From Cupriavidus necator N-1 (GTDB lineage Bacteria > Pseudomonadota > Gammaproteobacteria > Burkholderiales > Burkholderiaceae), in the NCBI RefSeq assembly GCF_000219215.1, contig NC_015726.1:1674001-1738000 (forward strand): a stretch of 64,000 nucleotides of DNA, in the 5' to 3' direction. Of this stretch, positions 20,742-29,980 are shown one piece after another. The notes below the pieces were generated by a model, which was not told the DNA's origin, ran no database searches, and saw only the letters and a program-made list of their open reading frames with translations. The stretch's first letter is position 1. Each line of letters begins with the position of its first letter. The position numbers and the translations under genes are program-made.

Positions 20742-20818
20742 CTTGGTTACGGATCACCGAAGGCTCCCGGCCACGCGCTCCGATTCAAGTGCTGGCTCAG
20801 CCCCGCGCGGGCGTGGTT

Positions 20819-20873
20819 TGTATGGATTCCCTCGGTGATGTCTGGCATGCTAATGCAAGACAAAACCCATACA
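20819..20873. promoter_or_regulatory. paired half-sites between cyoA and the MocR-type gene
   Basis: TGTATGG (20819-20825) and CCATACA (20867-20873) are exact reverse complements 48 bp apart. Widely spaced paired sites are common for MocR regulators, which act as domain-swapped dimers. The position just before the regulator start suggests autoregulation. Function is inferred. Confidence 0.4.
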
Positions 20874-20890
20874 TCGAAGAAATATACGGG

Positions 20891-22282
20891 ATGAAATCCA
20901 TGCAAGGAAGCGATGTCAGTGCTAAATGGGATCTTGAGATCACAATCGGTGGCGGTGCCCGCTACTTGCAGATCGTGGACTTTATCGAGCGGGCGATCGG
21001 CGAAGGCCGGCTGGTAACCGGCGATCGCGTGCCGCCACAGCGCAGCCTGGCCAAGACCCTCCGCGTGGACCTGACCACCGTCACGCGTGCCTACAACGAG
21101 GCCAAGCGCCGCCATCTGATCGATGCCCGCGGGGCCCTCGGCACCTTCATTGCCGCGCCGCGGGCGGAGCTGGCGCGGGTGATCGACATGAGCATGAACG
21201 TGCCGCCGCCACCGGCGGGGCTGGATTTCCAGGACCTGTTGCGGCGCGGCCTGTCGCAGGTGCTGCTGCATAGCGACCCGCACCTGCTGATGACCTACCA
21301 GCTCGGCGGCGGCAGTGCTGCCGACCGGTCGGCCGGAGCGCTCTGGCTCGCGCAGATATTCGGGCCCATCGCCACTGGGCGGCTGGTGGTATGCCCGGGC
21401 GCCCAGGCTGCGCTGGCCGCCGTGATCCTGGCCCGGACCCGGCCTGGCGATGCGATCGTGAGCGAGCCGCTGGCCTACCCCGGCATTCGCGCGGCCGCGG
21501 CACAACTCGGGCGGCGTGTGATCATCGCGCAGGTCGATGCCGACGGGATGCTCCCCGACGCCCTCGAAGCGGCCCGTGCCGACGGTGCAACGCTGGCCTA
21601 CCTCAATCCGACAGCCCAGAATCCCACTACGCACACCATGCCGGCCTCACGCAGGGAGGCTATTGCCAGGGCCGCGGCGCACTGTGATGTCACCTTGCTG
21701 GAGGATGATCCCTACTGGCTGCTGACGCCGTCAGCGCCGCCGCCGCTGTCCAGCTTCGCTCCCGAGCGCACGTACTATGTCTCGACCCTGTCCAAGACGC
21801 TCAGTCCGGGGCTGCGGACCGCATATGTCATGCTGCCCGAGGGCAGGCGCGGCGACGATCTGCTGGCATCGCTGCGGGCTTTTGCCCTGATGGCGGCACC
21901 GATGACCGCCGCCCTGGCGACCCAATGGATCCACGATGGCTCGGCAATGCAGCTGCTCGACGGCATCAGGACCGAAGCGTTGGCCAGATGCGCGCTGGCA
22001 AGCCGATGGCTGAGCGGGATCGGCCAGCTCCCGCCCAGCGCCATCCACGCATGGCATCGCTTGCCCGAGCACTGGTCGGCGCAGCAGCTCACCAGGGCCG
22101 CGCTGGCGGAGGACCTGCGCGTGACGCCGTCCGACGCCTTCTGGGAGGGGCCCAACGCGCCGAATGCCATCCGCATCTCGCTCGGTGGCGTGGAGGACCG
22201 CGCGCAGTTATCGGCTGCGCTGCGCAGGCTGGCCGCATTGCTGGAACGCCGGCCGACGCCGGGTCTGGAAATGGTGGTGTGA
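20891..22282 (+). CDS. MocR-type GntR regulator with aminotransferase domain
   Basis: A 463-residue fusion of an N-terminal winged helix (about residues 15-85, with PPQRSLAKTLRVDLTTVTRA as the recognition region) and a fold-type I aminotransferase domain. The PLP lysine lies in STLSKTLSPG. Such proteins usually regulate an adjacent gene in response to an amino acid or PLP-derived ligand. The start is not fixed: 20891 (used here), 20900 and upstream frame-open ATGs at 20822 and 20789 are possible, and none has a strong ribosome site. The divergent neighbour is cyoABCD, a surprising target, so the regulated gene may be itself or distant. Confidence 0.8.
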   Translation: MKSMQGSDVSAKWDLEITIGGGARYLQIVDFIERAIGEGRLVTGDRVPPQRSLAKTLRVDLTTVTRAYNEAKRRHLIDARGALGTFIAAPRAELARVIDMSMNVPPPPAGLDFQDLLRRGLSQVLLHSDPHLLMTYQLGGGSAADRSAGALWLAQIFGPIATGRLVVCPGAQAALAAVILARTRPGDAIVSEPLAYPGIRAAAAQLGRRVIIAQVDADGMLPDALEAARADGATLAYLNPTAQNPTTHTMPASRREAIARAAAHCDVTLLEDDPYWLLTPSAPPPLSSFAPERTYYVSTLSKTLSPGLRTAYVMLPEGRRGDDLLASLRAFALMAAPMTAALATQWIHDGSAMQLLDGIRTEALARCALASRWLSGIGQLPPSAIHAWHRLPEHWSAQQLTRAALAEDLRVTPSDAFWEGPNAPNAIRISLGGVEDRAQLSAALRRLAALLERRPTPGLEMVV

Positions 22283-22303
22283 ATTGCGGCGTGCGTCGGC
22301 TTG

Positions 22304-23233
22304 CTAGTTGCCAGCATCGTCCGCAGGCGCAGACTGTTTTGTCGCAAACTCGCCCGCGGCTTCCAGCAGCCACTCGCGCAGCCGCTGCATCGCCTCGCTC
22401 ATCGGCCGCGTATCCGGCGAGACCAGGTGATACGCGCTCGTGGAGCGCTGCGAATGGGCGACGGGCATGACCAGCTGGCGGTTTGCCAGGTATTCCCCCA
22501 CGAGGAAGCGCGGCACCAGACCAACGCCCAGCCCGGTGCGTGCGGCGGCGATGACCATGGAGTGGTGGTCGAAGCGTGCACCGCGCATGGCGTTGACGTC
22601 GTCGATGCCGGCCGCTTCCATCCATTGCTTCCAGCCGAGAATGCGCGTGGCGAGGTGCAGCAGCGGGGACAGGGCGATGTCCTGCGGGGTGATCCGCTTT
22701 TTGCCTTCGAAGAAGTCCGGATGGCAGACCGCGACCGATTCTTCGTCAAACATCCGGTCGGCACGCGCGCCGGGATAGACGGCCTCGCCAAAGTGAATCG
22801 CCGCGTCGTAGGGCGTGCCGTCGAACAGGAAGATGTCTGACTGCGCGCTGATATTGACGACGATCCCCGGATGGCGCGCATAAAAGGCCGGTAGCCGCGG
22901 TATCAGCCACTCGACCGCCAGCGTGGGCACGCAGGCCAGCTCGACGGTGCCGCCCGCGCCCTCGTGCGCCATCAGGTCGAGCGTGTCGCGCTGCAGCTTG
23001 CGCAGCAACTCCCGCACCTGCCCGCTGTAGAGCGTGCCGGCCACCGTCAGCGTGATGCGCTGGTTGGCGCGGTGGAACAGCTGCACGCCAAGCAGCCCTT
23101 CCAGCGACGCAATCTGGCGCGACACCGCGCTCTCGGTGATAAACAGGTCCGCCGCCGCGCGGCGCAGGTTCAGGTGCAGCGCGGCTGCCTCGAAGGCGCG
23201 CAGGCTGGACAGGCTGGGGAGTCGTTGCCGCAT
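22304..23233 (-). CDS. LysR-family regulator, GcvA-like
   Basis: A 309-residue LysR protein beginning MRQRLPSLSSLRAFEAAALH, the pattern of the GcvA/AmpR branch. The HTH lies around residues 20-50 (RRAAADLFITESAVSRQIASLE). The effector domain ends near residue 295. It is divergent from a Bug-type binding protein gene across a 163-bp region with two inverted repeats, so that gene and the aminotransferase after it are the probable targets. The ligand is unknown. Confidence 0.85.
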   Translation of the reverse strand: MRQRLPSLSSLRAFEAAALHLNLRRAAADLFITESAVSRQIASLEGLLGVQLFHRANQRITLTVAGTLYSGQVRELLRKLQRDTLDLMAHEGAGGTVELACVPTLAVEWLIPRLPAFYARHPGIVVNISAQSDIFLFDGTPYDAAIHFGEAVYPGARADRMFDEESVAVCHPDFFEGKKRITPQDIALSPLLHLATRILGWKQWMEAAGIDDVNAMRGARFDHHSMVIAAARTGLGVGLVPRFLVGEYLANRQLVMPVAHSQRSTSAYHLVSPDTRPMSEAMQRLREWLLEAAGEFATKQSAPADDAGN

Positions 23234-23247
23234 CGGGGGGCTGAGTT

Positions 23248-23312
23248 GATGATTTTAGGTCATCATCCTATACGGAAATCTCGCTTGAAAGCTTGGAGTT
23301 GATGAGAAATCA
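23248..23312. promoter_or_regulatory. two candidate LysR boxes in a divergent promoter
   Basis: GATGAT-N8-ATCATC (23248-23267) and TGAT-N5-ATCA (23300-23312) are inverted repeats that share a TTGATGA left arm and lie about 53 bp apart. LysR regulators commonly bind a recognition and an activation site at such spacing. Proposed by inspection only. Confidence 0.4.
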
Positions 23313-23396
23313 TTCGATCCTTGCGTTGCCGCCTCTTCTCGGCATCGTCATCGCGACAACCTCATAACGACAACCATCAGGTAGACAGGAGACTGC

Positions 23397-24389
23397 ATGA
23401 AACACTTGTTCAGCGCGCTCGCCGCCGGCGCCCTTGCATTCGGCGCGACCATGCCCGGCATTGCCGGCGCGCTCGAGTTCCCGGCCAAGCCGGTGCGCAT
23501 CATCGTGCCGTACCCGCCGGGCGGCACCACTGACATGGTGGCCCGGCTGATCGGTGAGCAACTTGCCACGCAATGGAAGCAGTCGGTGGTGGTCGACAAC
23601 CGCCCCGGCGCGGGCGGCATCGTCGGCACCGGCACGGCGGCCAAGTCCACGGCGGACGGCTACACCTTGCTGATGGGCTCAGTGGGCGAGTTCGGCATCA
23701 ACCCGGCGTTGTACAAGAAGCTGCCCTATGATGCCGACGCCGATTTCGCGCCGGTCGCGATGGTGGCGCGCGTACCCAACGTGGTGGTGCTCTCGCCGGC
23801 GTTTGCGGAACGCGCGCGCGTGCAGACGCTGCCCGAGTTCATCGCCTACCTGAAAGCCAATCCGAAGCGCGTCAACATGGCGTCGGCCGGAAACGGCACC
23901 TCCACGCACCTTGCGGGCGAGCTGTTCCAGCGCATGACCGGCACGGAGATGAGCCACGTCGCCTACAAGGGCAGCAGCCCGGCCATCGCCGACCTGATGG
24001 GCGGCAGCGTCGACGTGATGTTCGACAACCTGCCGGCGTCGCTGCCGTTTATCCGCTCGGGCAAGCTCAAGCCGCTGGCCGTGACCACGCCAGCGCGCTC
24101 GTCGGCGCTTCCGAATGTGCCGACGGTCGCCGCCGCGGGCCCCGTCCCCGGCTTCGATGCCAGCCCATGGTTCGGCCTGCTTGCGCCGCGCGGGGTGCCC
24201 GCCGCGGTGGCCCAGAAAATCAGCCAGGACCTGACGCGCGTGCTTAGCGAGCCAGGCGTGCAGGCAAAAATGCGCGAGCTGGGCGCGGAACCGGCGCCCA
24301 GCTCGCCGGAGGCGTTTGCCGACGTGTTGAAGAAGGACCGCCAGAAGTGGGGCGAGATCGTTCGCCTGTCCGGTGCTTCGGTGGACTGA
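23397..24389 (+). CDS. Bug/TctC-family periplasmic solute-binding protein
   Basis: A 330-residue tripartite-tricarboxylate-transporter binding protein with a signal peptide (about residues 1-24, ending IAGA) and the typical FPAKPVRIIVPYPPGGTTDM opening that forms the carboxylate-binding pocket. No TctA or TctB membrane genes are nearby, so it is an orphan receptor, as is common in Burkholderiales. It faces a GcvA-like LysR gene and is followed 35 nt later by an aminotransferase, which suggests a carboxylated, amino-acid-like ligand. Confidence 0.88.
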   Translation: MKHLFSALAAGALAFGATMPGIAGALEFPAKPVRIIVPYPPGGTTDMVARLIGEQLATQWKQSVVVDNRPGAGGIVGTGTAAKSTADGYTLLMGSVGEFGINPALYKKLPYDADADFAPVAMVARVPNVVVLSPAFAERARVQTLPEFIAYLKANPKRVNMASAGNGTSTHLAGELFQRMTGTEMSHVAYKGSSPAIADLMGGSVDVMFDNLPASLPFIRSGKLKPLAVTTPARSSALPNVPTVAAAGPVPGFDASPWFGLLAPRGVPAAVAQKISQDLTRVLSEPGVQAKMRELGAEPAPSSPEAFADVLKKDRQKWGEIVRLSGASVD

Positions 24390-24424
24390 AGCACGCCCAT
24401 ATCCAGCACGCTCTGCATCCGCTC

Positions 24425-25636
24425 ATGATTTCCGACGCCGCTTATCCCTTCGTCCCCGCGCTGCGCGACCCGGCAGGCTCGCCAATCCGGGAACTGTTCA
24501 AGTACCTGTCCGACCCCGGGATGATCTCGTTCGCCGGCGGCTACCCGTGCGCCACGCTGTTCGATGTCGACGGCATTGGCGCGGCGTCGTCGACGGTGCT
24601 GCGCGAGCGGCCCGCCGAATGCCTGCAGTACGGCGCCACCGAAGGCGCGCCGGCGCTGCGCCAGGCGCTGGCGTCGTTGATGGCCGGGCGCGGCGCGCCT
24701 GTGGCCCAGGACGAACTGCTCGTGACCAGCGGCTCGCAGCAGGGCTTCGATTTCCTCGTGCGTGCACTGGTCGAGCCCGGCAGCGTGGTGCTGGTCGAGG
24801 AGCCGACCTATTCCGCGACGCTGCAGGCATTGCGGCTGGCCGGCGCCGACATACGCGGCGTGCCGTCTAATCACGACGGCATGGACGTGGCTGCACTTGA
24901 AGCCATGCTGGCCGAGCCGTCGTTGCGGCCCCGGCTGATCTATACGGTGCCAACCTTCGCCAACCCCACCGGCGCCACGCTGTCGCCCGCACGCCGGCTG
25001 CAGTTGCTGAAGCTGGTGGCGCGGCACCGCGTGGTGCTGGTCGAGGATGATCCCTACGGGGCGCTGAGCTTCGATGGCGCACCGCCGCCTTCGCTGCTGG
25101 CGCTGTGCGCGTCGGTACCCGAGGCGCGGCCGTGGCTCGTGCACCTGGCCAGCCTGTCGAAGACGCTGGCCCCCGGCCTGAGGATCGGCTGGATGGTCGC
25201 CGCGCCCGGGATCGTGCGCCGCGCGGTGATTGCCAAGCAGGTATCCGACCTGTGCACGCCGCCATGGATCCAGCTGGCCGCGGCGCAGTATCTGGAAGCG
25301 GGCCGGCTGCCGGCACAGGTCGCGCGGGAAGTCGCGGCCTATCGTGACAAGCGCGACCAGCTCGCGGCGGCGCTGCGCCAGGCCTTTGGCGACCGCATCC
25401 GCTTCGCATCGCCGGCGGGAGGGATGTTCCTTTGGGCCGCGCTGGATGGCATCGACGATGCCGCCGCACTACTGCCGCACGCGATCGCGGAAAAGGTGCT
25501 GTTCGTCGCCGGTGCCGGATTCTATGTGGAGCGGCGCCAGCGCGCCGCATTCCGGCTGTCCTTCGCGAGCACGAACCTGACGCAGATCGGGGAGGGCGTC
25601 GCACGGCTCGCGCGGGCGGTTGCGCGGGCCGGATGA
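24425..25636 (+). CDS. PLP-dependent aminotransferase, LysN/2-aminoadipate type
   Basis: A 403-residue fold-type I aminotransferase without a DNA-binding domain. The opening MISDAAYPFVPALRDPAGSPIRELFKY, the GYP substrate loop and the SLSKTLAPGLRIGW segment holding the PLP lysine place it near 2-aminoadipate/branched-chain aminotransferases. I used the ATG at 24425; a frame opening at 24347 overlaps the end of the Bug gene and adds unrelated residues. It probably forms an operon with the preceding Bug gene. The substrate cannot be read from sequence. Confidence 0.82.
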   Translation: MISDAAYPFVPALRDPAGSPIRELFKYLSDPGMISFAGGYPCATLFDVDGIGAASSTVLRERPAECLQYGATEGAPALRQALASLMAGRGAPVAQDELLVTSGSQQGFDFLVRALVEPGSVVLVEEPTYSATLQALRLAGADIRGVPSNHDGMDVAALEAMLAEPSLRPRLIYTVPTFANPTGATLSPARRLQLLKLVARHRVVLVEDDPYGALSFDGAPPPSLLALCASVPEARPWLVHLASLSKTLAPGLRIGWMVAAPGIVRRAVIAKQVSDLCTPPWIQLAAAQYLEAGRLPAQVAREVAAYRDKRDQLAAALRQAFGDRIRFASPAGGMFLWAALDGIDDAAALLPHAIAEKVLFVAGAGFYVERRQRAAFRLSFASTNLTQIGEGVARLARAVARAG

Positions 25637-25727
25637 GGGCACCCACGACGCAAGCGGTTTGTGGCAGCCGGCGGATGCTATCCTGCTGCGGTCGAAACCA
25701 CACGGCCGAACGCGGCAGGAGGACGGT

Positions 25728-26333
25728 ATGACCATGACGCTCTACTACAACCCCCAAAGCCGCGCCTCGGTGGCGCGCTGGATGCTGGAGGAGGTCGGGG
25801 CTGACTACAAGCTGCAGCACATCGATTTCACCAAGGGCGAGAGCCGCTCGCCGGAGTTCCTGGCGATCAATCCGATGGGGAAGATTCCAACGCTGGTCTT
25901 GCAGGACGGCACGGTCCTGACCGAGAACGGCGCGATCATCGCCTGGCTTGCAGATGCCTTTCCGCAGGCCGGGTTGATGCCGCCCGCAGGCTCGTCCGCG
26001 CGCGGCACGGTGCTGCGGTGGCTGTTCTTCTGCGGCAGTTGCTTCGAACCGGCGCTGACTGACCGGATGATGCGCAAAGAGGCGCCGCTGCCGAAGCAGG
26101 CGGTCGGCTGGAGCGACTATGACGATGTGATCGACACCATCGAGAAAGCCCTGACTCCCGGCCCCTTCGTGCTCGGCGCAACCTTCAGCGCGGCGGACGT
26201 CTATCTCGGTGCCTCGCTGGCATGGGCGGGGCGATTCGGTGCGCCGCGCATCAGCGAGAGCCCGTGCATCCAGGACTACGTCAAGCGGATCACTGCGCGC
26301 GACGCGTTCGTGCGCGCGGCGCAGGCCCGGTGA
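25728..26333 (+). CDS. glutathione S-transferase family protein
   Basis: A 201-residue protein with an N-terminal thioredoxin-like domain (residues 1-80) containing the NPMGKIPTLV cis-proline region and the ENGAIIAWLAD glutathione-contacting segment, and an all-helical C-terminal domain. The ATG at 25728 follows a GGAGG site; an upstream in-frame opening at 25620 lacks this. Possible roles are detoxification or a catabolic glutathione-dependent step. No obvious partner gene. Confidence 0.83.
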   Translation: MTMTLYYNPQSRASVARWMLEEVGADYKLQHIDFTKGESRSPEFLAINPMGKIPTLVLQDGTVLTENGAIIAWLADAFPQAGLMPPAGSSARGTVLRWLFFCGSCFEPALTDRMMRKEAPLPKQAVGWSDYDDVIDTIEKALTPGPFVLGATFSAADVYLGASLAWAGRFGAPRISESPCIQDYVKRITARDAFVRAAQAR

Positions 26334-26354
26334 GACGCGGCATGTCCTGCGGCC

Positions 26355-27323
26355 TCAGTCCAGCGCAATGTTCGCCTTGCTGATCACCTCGCGCCAGCGC
26401 TGGGTCTCGAAGCGCACCAGGTTGGCATAGTCGGCACTGGTGCCGGGCAGCGGGACCGCCCCTTGGGCAGCGAGACTGTCGGCAGTCGACGTCTCCTTCG
26501 CGATCTTGTTGATCTGGAGCGAGAGCTTGTCGATCACAGCCTTGGGCGTTCCCGCGGGCGCCAGCACGCCGGACCAGGAGTCGACCACGAAGTCAGGGAC
26601 GCCAGCTTCCGCCATGGTCGGCACGTCCGGCAGCGAAGCGGCCCGTCGCGCGCTCGCGACCGCGAGGGCGCGCATCTTCCCGCTCTGGATGTGCGGCAAG
26701 ACGTTAGGCAAGTTCACGAACATCAGGTCGATCTGCCCCGACAGGAGGTCGACTGTCGCAGGGCCCGCGCCCTTGAACGGCACATGCTCGAAACTGGTGC
26801 CGGTCTTGTGCTGGAAGAGTTCGCCGACCATCTGGTTGACGCTGCCGTTGCCGGCGGAGCCCATGAACAGTGTCTTGCCGCCTGCTTTGGAATAGGCGAT
26901 GAACTCCTTGACAGTCTTCGCCGGTACCTTGTTCGAGACCACGAGCACGTTTGGCACGGCCGCGAACAGCGCCACCTGGACAAAGTCCTTGTTCGCGTCG
27001 TAGGGCAGCTTCTTGTAGATGAGCGGGTGGATGGACTGGTGGCTCGATGACGCGAGCAGGAGCGTATAGCCGTCAGCCAGCGACTTGGCGACCACGTCCG
27101 CACCCAGCGTGCCGCCCGCGCCGGGCTTGTTCTCCACAATGACCTGCTGGCCCAGGGTCTCCGAGAGACGTTGTGCCAGCACACGGCCAATGAGGTTCAC
27201 GGTGCCTCCCGCCGCGAACGGGACGATGAGGCGGATCGGCTTGTCCGGGTACGCGGCGGAGGCGCCAGGGGCAACGCAAGCAGCGGTAAGCGCCGCAATC
27301 AGGAACTTGGCGATGAGCTTCAT
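26355..27323 (-). CDS. Bug/TctC-family periplasmic solute-binding protein
   Basis: A 322-residue Bug protein with a signal peptide (about residues 1-23) and the conserved YPDKPIRLIVPFAAGGTVN start of the mature protein. It lies 32 nt downstream of the argininosuccinate-lyase-like gene on the same strand, so the two are probably co-transcribed. The pairing suggests that the protein captures the substrate that the lyase cleaves. No membrane components are nearby. Confidence 0.88.
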   Translation of the reverse strand: MKLIAKFLIAALTAACVAPGASAAYPDKPIRLIVPFAAGGTVNLIGRVLAQRLSETLGQQVIVENKPGAGGTLGADVVAKSLADGYTLLLASSSHQSIHPLIYKKLPYDANKDFVQVALFAAVPNVLVVSNKVPAKTVKEFIAYSKAGGKTLFMGSAGNGSVNQMVGELFQHKTGTSFEHVPFKGAGPATVDLLSGQIDLMFVNLPNVLPHIQSGKMRALAVASARRAASLPDVPTMAEAGVPDFVVDSWSGVLAPAGTPKAVIDKLSLQINKIAKETSTADSLAAQGAVPLPGTSADYANLVRFETQRWREVISKANIALD

Positions 27324-27355
27324 GGTTCTTGGCGATAGAAGGACGGGTTGGTGAA

Positions 27356-28855
27356 TCAGGCGGCTGCCAATGCGGCGATGTCACGCTTCATCCGATCGCG
27401 CGCTGCATCGAGGCGCGCTCGGGTGGACTTCACCGAAGCCAGCACGGTGTCAACGTGGCCGCGTTGCCGCTGGATGGCGAGGGTGACCTCCGAAGGCGCC
27501 GGACCGCCGTTGCCGCGCGCGTTGACGCTCTCGACGGGATCCAGGTACTGCCGCAGCTTGTGCTCGGGCCATTCGATTGCCCGCCCGATCACGTCCACCG
27601 CGGCACGGTCCAGCATGGCACTGGTCAGCTCGCCTGCGGATTGTCCGGAATCGAGTGCCAAGCGCACCAGTCCGCCCACAACGTGGTGAGCGTCCCGGAA
27701 CGACAGTCCGGCCTCGGCCACAAGCCCATCGGCCAGGTCCGTCGCCACGGAAAAGTCGAGGCTGACGCGCTGCAGCATGTTCGGCAGCCTCGGCTCCACG
27801 CTGCCGAGGATCAGCTCGAACAGGGACAGGCAGCGCGCGGTTTCCTCGCTGCATTCCCAGAAGCTGCGGATGCTCTCCCGGCTGCTGTCACCGGTGTGCG
27901 TGAAGTGCGTTCCCTTGACGGTAACCAGGGACGTCGTCAACAGGCCAACGATATGGGCGCTCTTGCCACGCAAGTACTCCAGCACTGCGGGATTCTTCTT
28001 CTGCGGCATGATGCTCGAGGTACTTGCCACCCGGTCGGGAAATGCAAGGAGGCCGAACTCGGGCGTGGACCACACGTAGAAGTCCTGCGCGACCCGGCCC
28101 CACGTCAGCGCGATGATGGCCATGGCGGACATCGCCTCCCAGGCGAAGTCGCGCGACGCCACCGCATCCAGCGTGTTGTGCACCAGCGAGCCGAAGCCAA
28201 GCCCGTCCGCCGTGACTTGCCTGTCGATCGGGAAACGCGTGCCGGCCAGCGCTCCCGCACCCAGCGGCATGGCGTCGATCCTCGGCAATGCCGCATGGAG
28301 CCGGTCCATGTCCCGGCCCAGGGCCTCGGACACGGCGCTCAGGTAGAAGCCGAAGGTGATCGGCTGCGCAGGCTGCAGGTGCGTGTATCCCGGCATGACG
28401 GCATCGGCGAATTCGCTGGCGCGCTGCAGCGCCACCTTGCGCAGCCTGCCCAGCGCCTCGATGGTGTCGATAACGATGGTGCGGGCGCGCATCCGGTCAA
28501 TGGTGGCCGCAATATCGTTCCTGCTGCGCGCCATGTGCAGCCGCCCGCCGATGTCCCGGCTGGTCACCGTCATCAGCCTGGCTTCGTAGTTGAAATATGG
28601 GTCTTCCTTGGCGGGATCGAGGGTCACCGCGCTGGGGCCTTCATTTTCCATCTGCTGCAGGCCGCTGGCCAGCTTCCTGGCGATCTCCGGTGACACCAGG
28701 CCGGTCTTGTGCAGCATCAGCAGGTGTGCCTGGTTCACCTCGGTGAGGTAGGCGAATTGCCTGGAGAAGTCACGCGCAAGGCGCGGACCGTAAATGTGCT
28801 CGCAGATTTCTTTTGCAAGCGGCTCCTTGAGCCGGCGGCTGACTTTCGATTCCAT
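27356..28855 (-). CDS. argininosuccinate lyase-like enzyme (fumarase/aspartase superfamily)
   Basis: A 499-residue member of the superfamily that removes fumarate from N-succinyl or aspartyl adducts. The three signature regions are visible: GRLHMARSRND (residues 104-114), GYTHLQPAQP (156-165) and the flexible catalytic loop TSSIMPQKKNP (279-289). The loop starts with T instead of the usual G, and the residue after NP is A instead of the usual D. The context is catabolic: a Bug binding protein downstream and a divergent LysR upstream, with no arginine genes. I therefore doubt it is the housekeeping ArgH; an EDDS-lyase-like or other succinyl-amine lyase is possible. Confidence 0.75.
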   Translation of the reverse strand: MESKVSRRLKEPLAKEICEHIYGPRLARDFSRQFAYLTEVNQAHLLMLHKTGLVSPEIARKLASGLQQMENEGPSAVTLDPAKEDPYFNYEARLMTVTSRDIGGRLHMARSRNDIAATIDRMRARTIVIDTIEALGRLRKVALQRASEFADAVMPGYTHLQPAQPITFGFYLSAVSEALGRDMDRLHAALPRIDAMPLGAGALAGTRFPIDRQVTADGLGFGSLVHNTLDAVASRDFAWEAMSAMAIIALTWGRVAQDFYVWSTPEFGLLAFPDRVASTSSIMPQKKNPAVLEYLRGKSAHIVGLLTTSLVTVKGTHFTHTGDSSRESIRSFWECSEETARCLSLFELILGSVEPRLPNMLQRVSLDFSVATDLADGLVAEAGLSFRDAHHVVGGLVRLALDSGQSAGELTSAMLDRAAVDVIGRAIEWPEHKLRQYLDPVESVNARGNGGPAPSEVTLAIQRQRGHVDTVLASVKSTRARLDAARDRMKRDIAALAAA

Positions 28856-28859
28856 GGTT

Positions 28860-28892
28860 TCCGATACGTTCTGTGGTGAATTGAGTATCGGA
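28860..28892 (-). promoter_or_regulatory. inverted repeat over the ribosome site of the lyase gene
   Basis: TCCGATAC (28860-28867) and GTATCGGA (28885-28892) are perfect 8-bp inverted arms with a 17-nt loop, 5 nt before the ATG of the minus-strand lyase gene. The near arm includes the GGAA ribosome site. It could be an operator or an mRNA hairpin limiting translation. Confidence 0.45.
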
Positions 28893-28981
28893 GGCCGATG
28901 GCATACCGGTCAAATGACAGATTTTGCCGTCGGCATGCATTTTTGATATGGACACGAAGGAAGGGCTGTACCATTGCGGGC

Positions 28982-29860
28982 ATGAACTTCAAACAGATCG
29001 AGACCTTCCGGGCCGTCATGCTGACCGGCTCCATGACAGTTGCCGCGCAGCAGTTGCACACGTCCCAGCCAAACGTGAGCCGGGTCATCGGCAAGCTCGA
29101 GGCGGAGCTCGGCTTCGAGCTGTTCGACCGGCTGCCCGGACGTGTCGTGGCGACCAAAGGGGCCGAGGCGCTGTTCAAGGAAGTGGAGCGCGCCTTCGTA
29201 GGGCTGGACAGCCTGGGCGAATCGGCGCGGGCCATCCGCGACGCCGGCGTCGGAACGCTGCGTGTGGCGGCTGCCGCGTCGATATCGCTGAGCGTGCTCC
29301 CGCTGGCGGTCCGGATGTTCAGCGAAAAGTACCCCCTGGTCCGCATTGTTCTCGATACCAGTGAGTCCCACGTCATCGCCAACTGGATCGCCACCCAGCA
29401 CTGCGACATCGGCTTCGTCTCCAACATTGCCGATAAGCCGGGGGTCGTCGCGTCCGTCATACACACCGAAAGCGCGGTTTGTGTCGTGCCGGCACGACAC
29501 CCGCTGGCGAGGAAGAAGCGGCTCGTTCCGCAGGATCTGACCGGCGAGCGCTTCATTTCCCTGCCCAGCGGCAGCATGTCAAGGCGCGCAATCGATGCCG
29601 CCTTCAGCGACGGGGCCCGGATCATGGCGCTTGAAACCCCCTTCGCGGCGACAATCTGCAGGATGGTCAGCGAAGGTCTGGGGGTAAGCCTGGTGAATCC
29701 CATCGTCAGCCGGACGATGAAGTTCCCGGGCGTCGTGGCAATCCCGTTCAAGCCGGAAATCCCGTTCAGGAGCTACATGCTGCGCGCGAAACTGGCGCCA
29801 CGCGACACGCACGTCAATGACTTTGTCGCCTGCATGCGAGCCGCCTTCAAGTCCATGTGA
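28982..29860 (+). CDS. LysR-family regulator, opine/LysR subgroup
   Basis: A 292-residue LysR protein beginning MNFKQIETFRAVMLTGSMTV, the pattern of the subgroup that includes OccR, NocR and LysR itself, which sense opines or diaminopimelate. HTH near residues 5-62. The ATG at 28982 gives the standard start; an in-frame opening at 28898 lies in the divergent promoter region. It faces the lyase-Bug operon across 126 bp and most likely controls it. Subgroup placement is by recall of the N-terminal pattern, not by alignment. Confidence 0.82.
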   Translation: MNFKQIETFRAVMLTGSMTVAAQQLHTSQPNVSRVIGKLEAELGFELFDRLPGRVVATKGAEALFKEVERAFVGLDSLGESARAIRDAGVGTLRVAAAASISLSVLPLAVRMFSEKYPLVRIVLDTSESHVIANWIATQHCDIGFVSNIADKPGVVASVIHTESAVCVVPARHPLARKKRLVPQDLTGERFISLPSGSMSRRAIDAAFSDGARIMALETPFAATICRMVSEGLGVSLVNPIVSRTMKFPGVVAIPFKPEIPFRSYMLRAKLAPRDTHVNDFVACMRAAFKSM

Positions 29861-29980
29861 CAGAGGCCGCTGGCGGCTCCTCAGTCCACCCTTTGCGCAG
29901 CCTGCGCCCGCCATCGGAATATGAGACATTGGAGTCCCGGTCGCGGATTCCCGGTGCTCGACTTTCCAGGAGACACGAAA

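Noticed and set aside
27356..28855. Calling the lyase the housekeeping argH
   Set aside because: The catalytic-loop flanks deviate and the context is catabolic, without arginine genes; kept as a family-level call.
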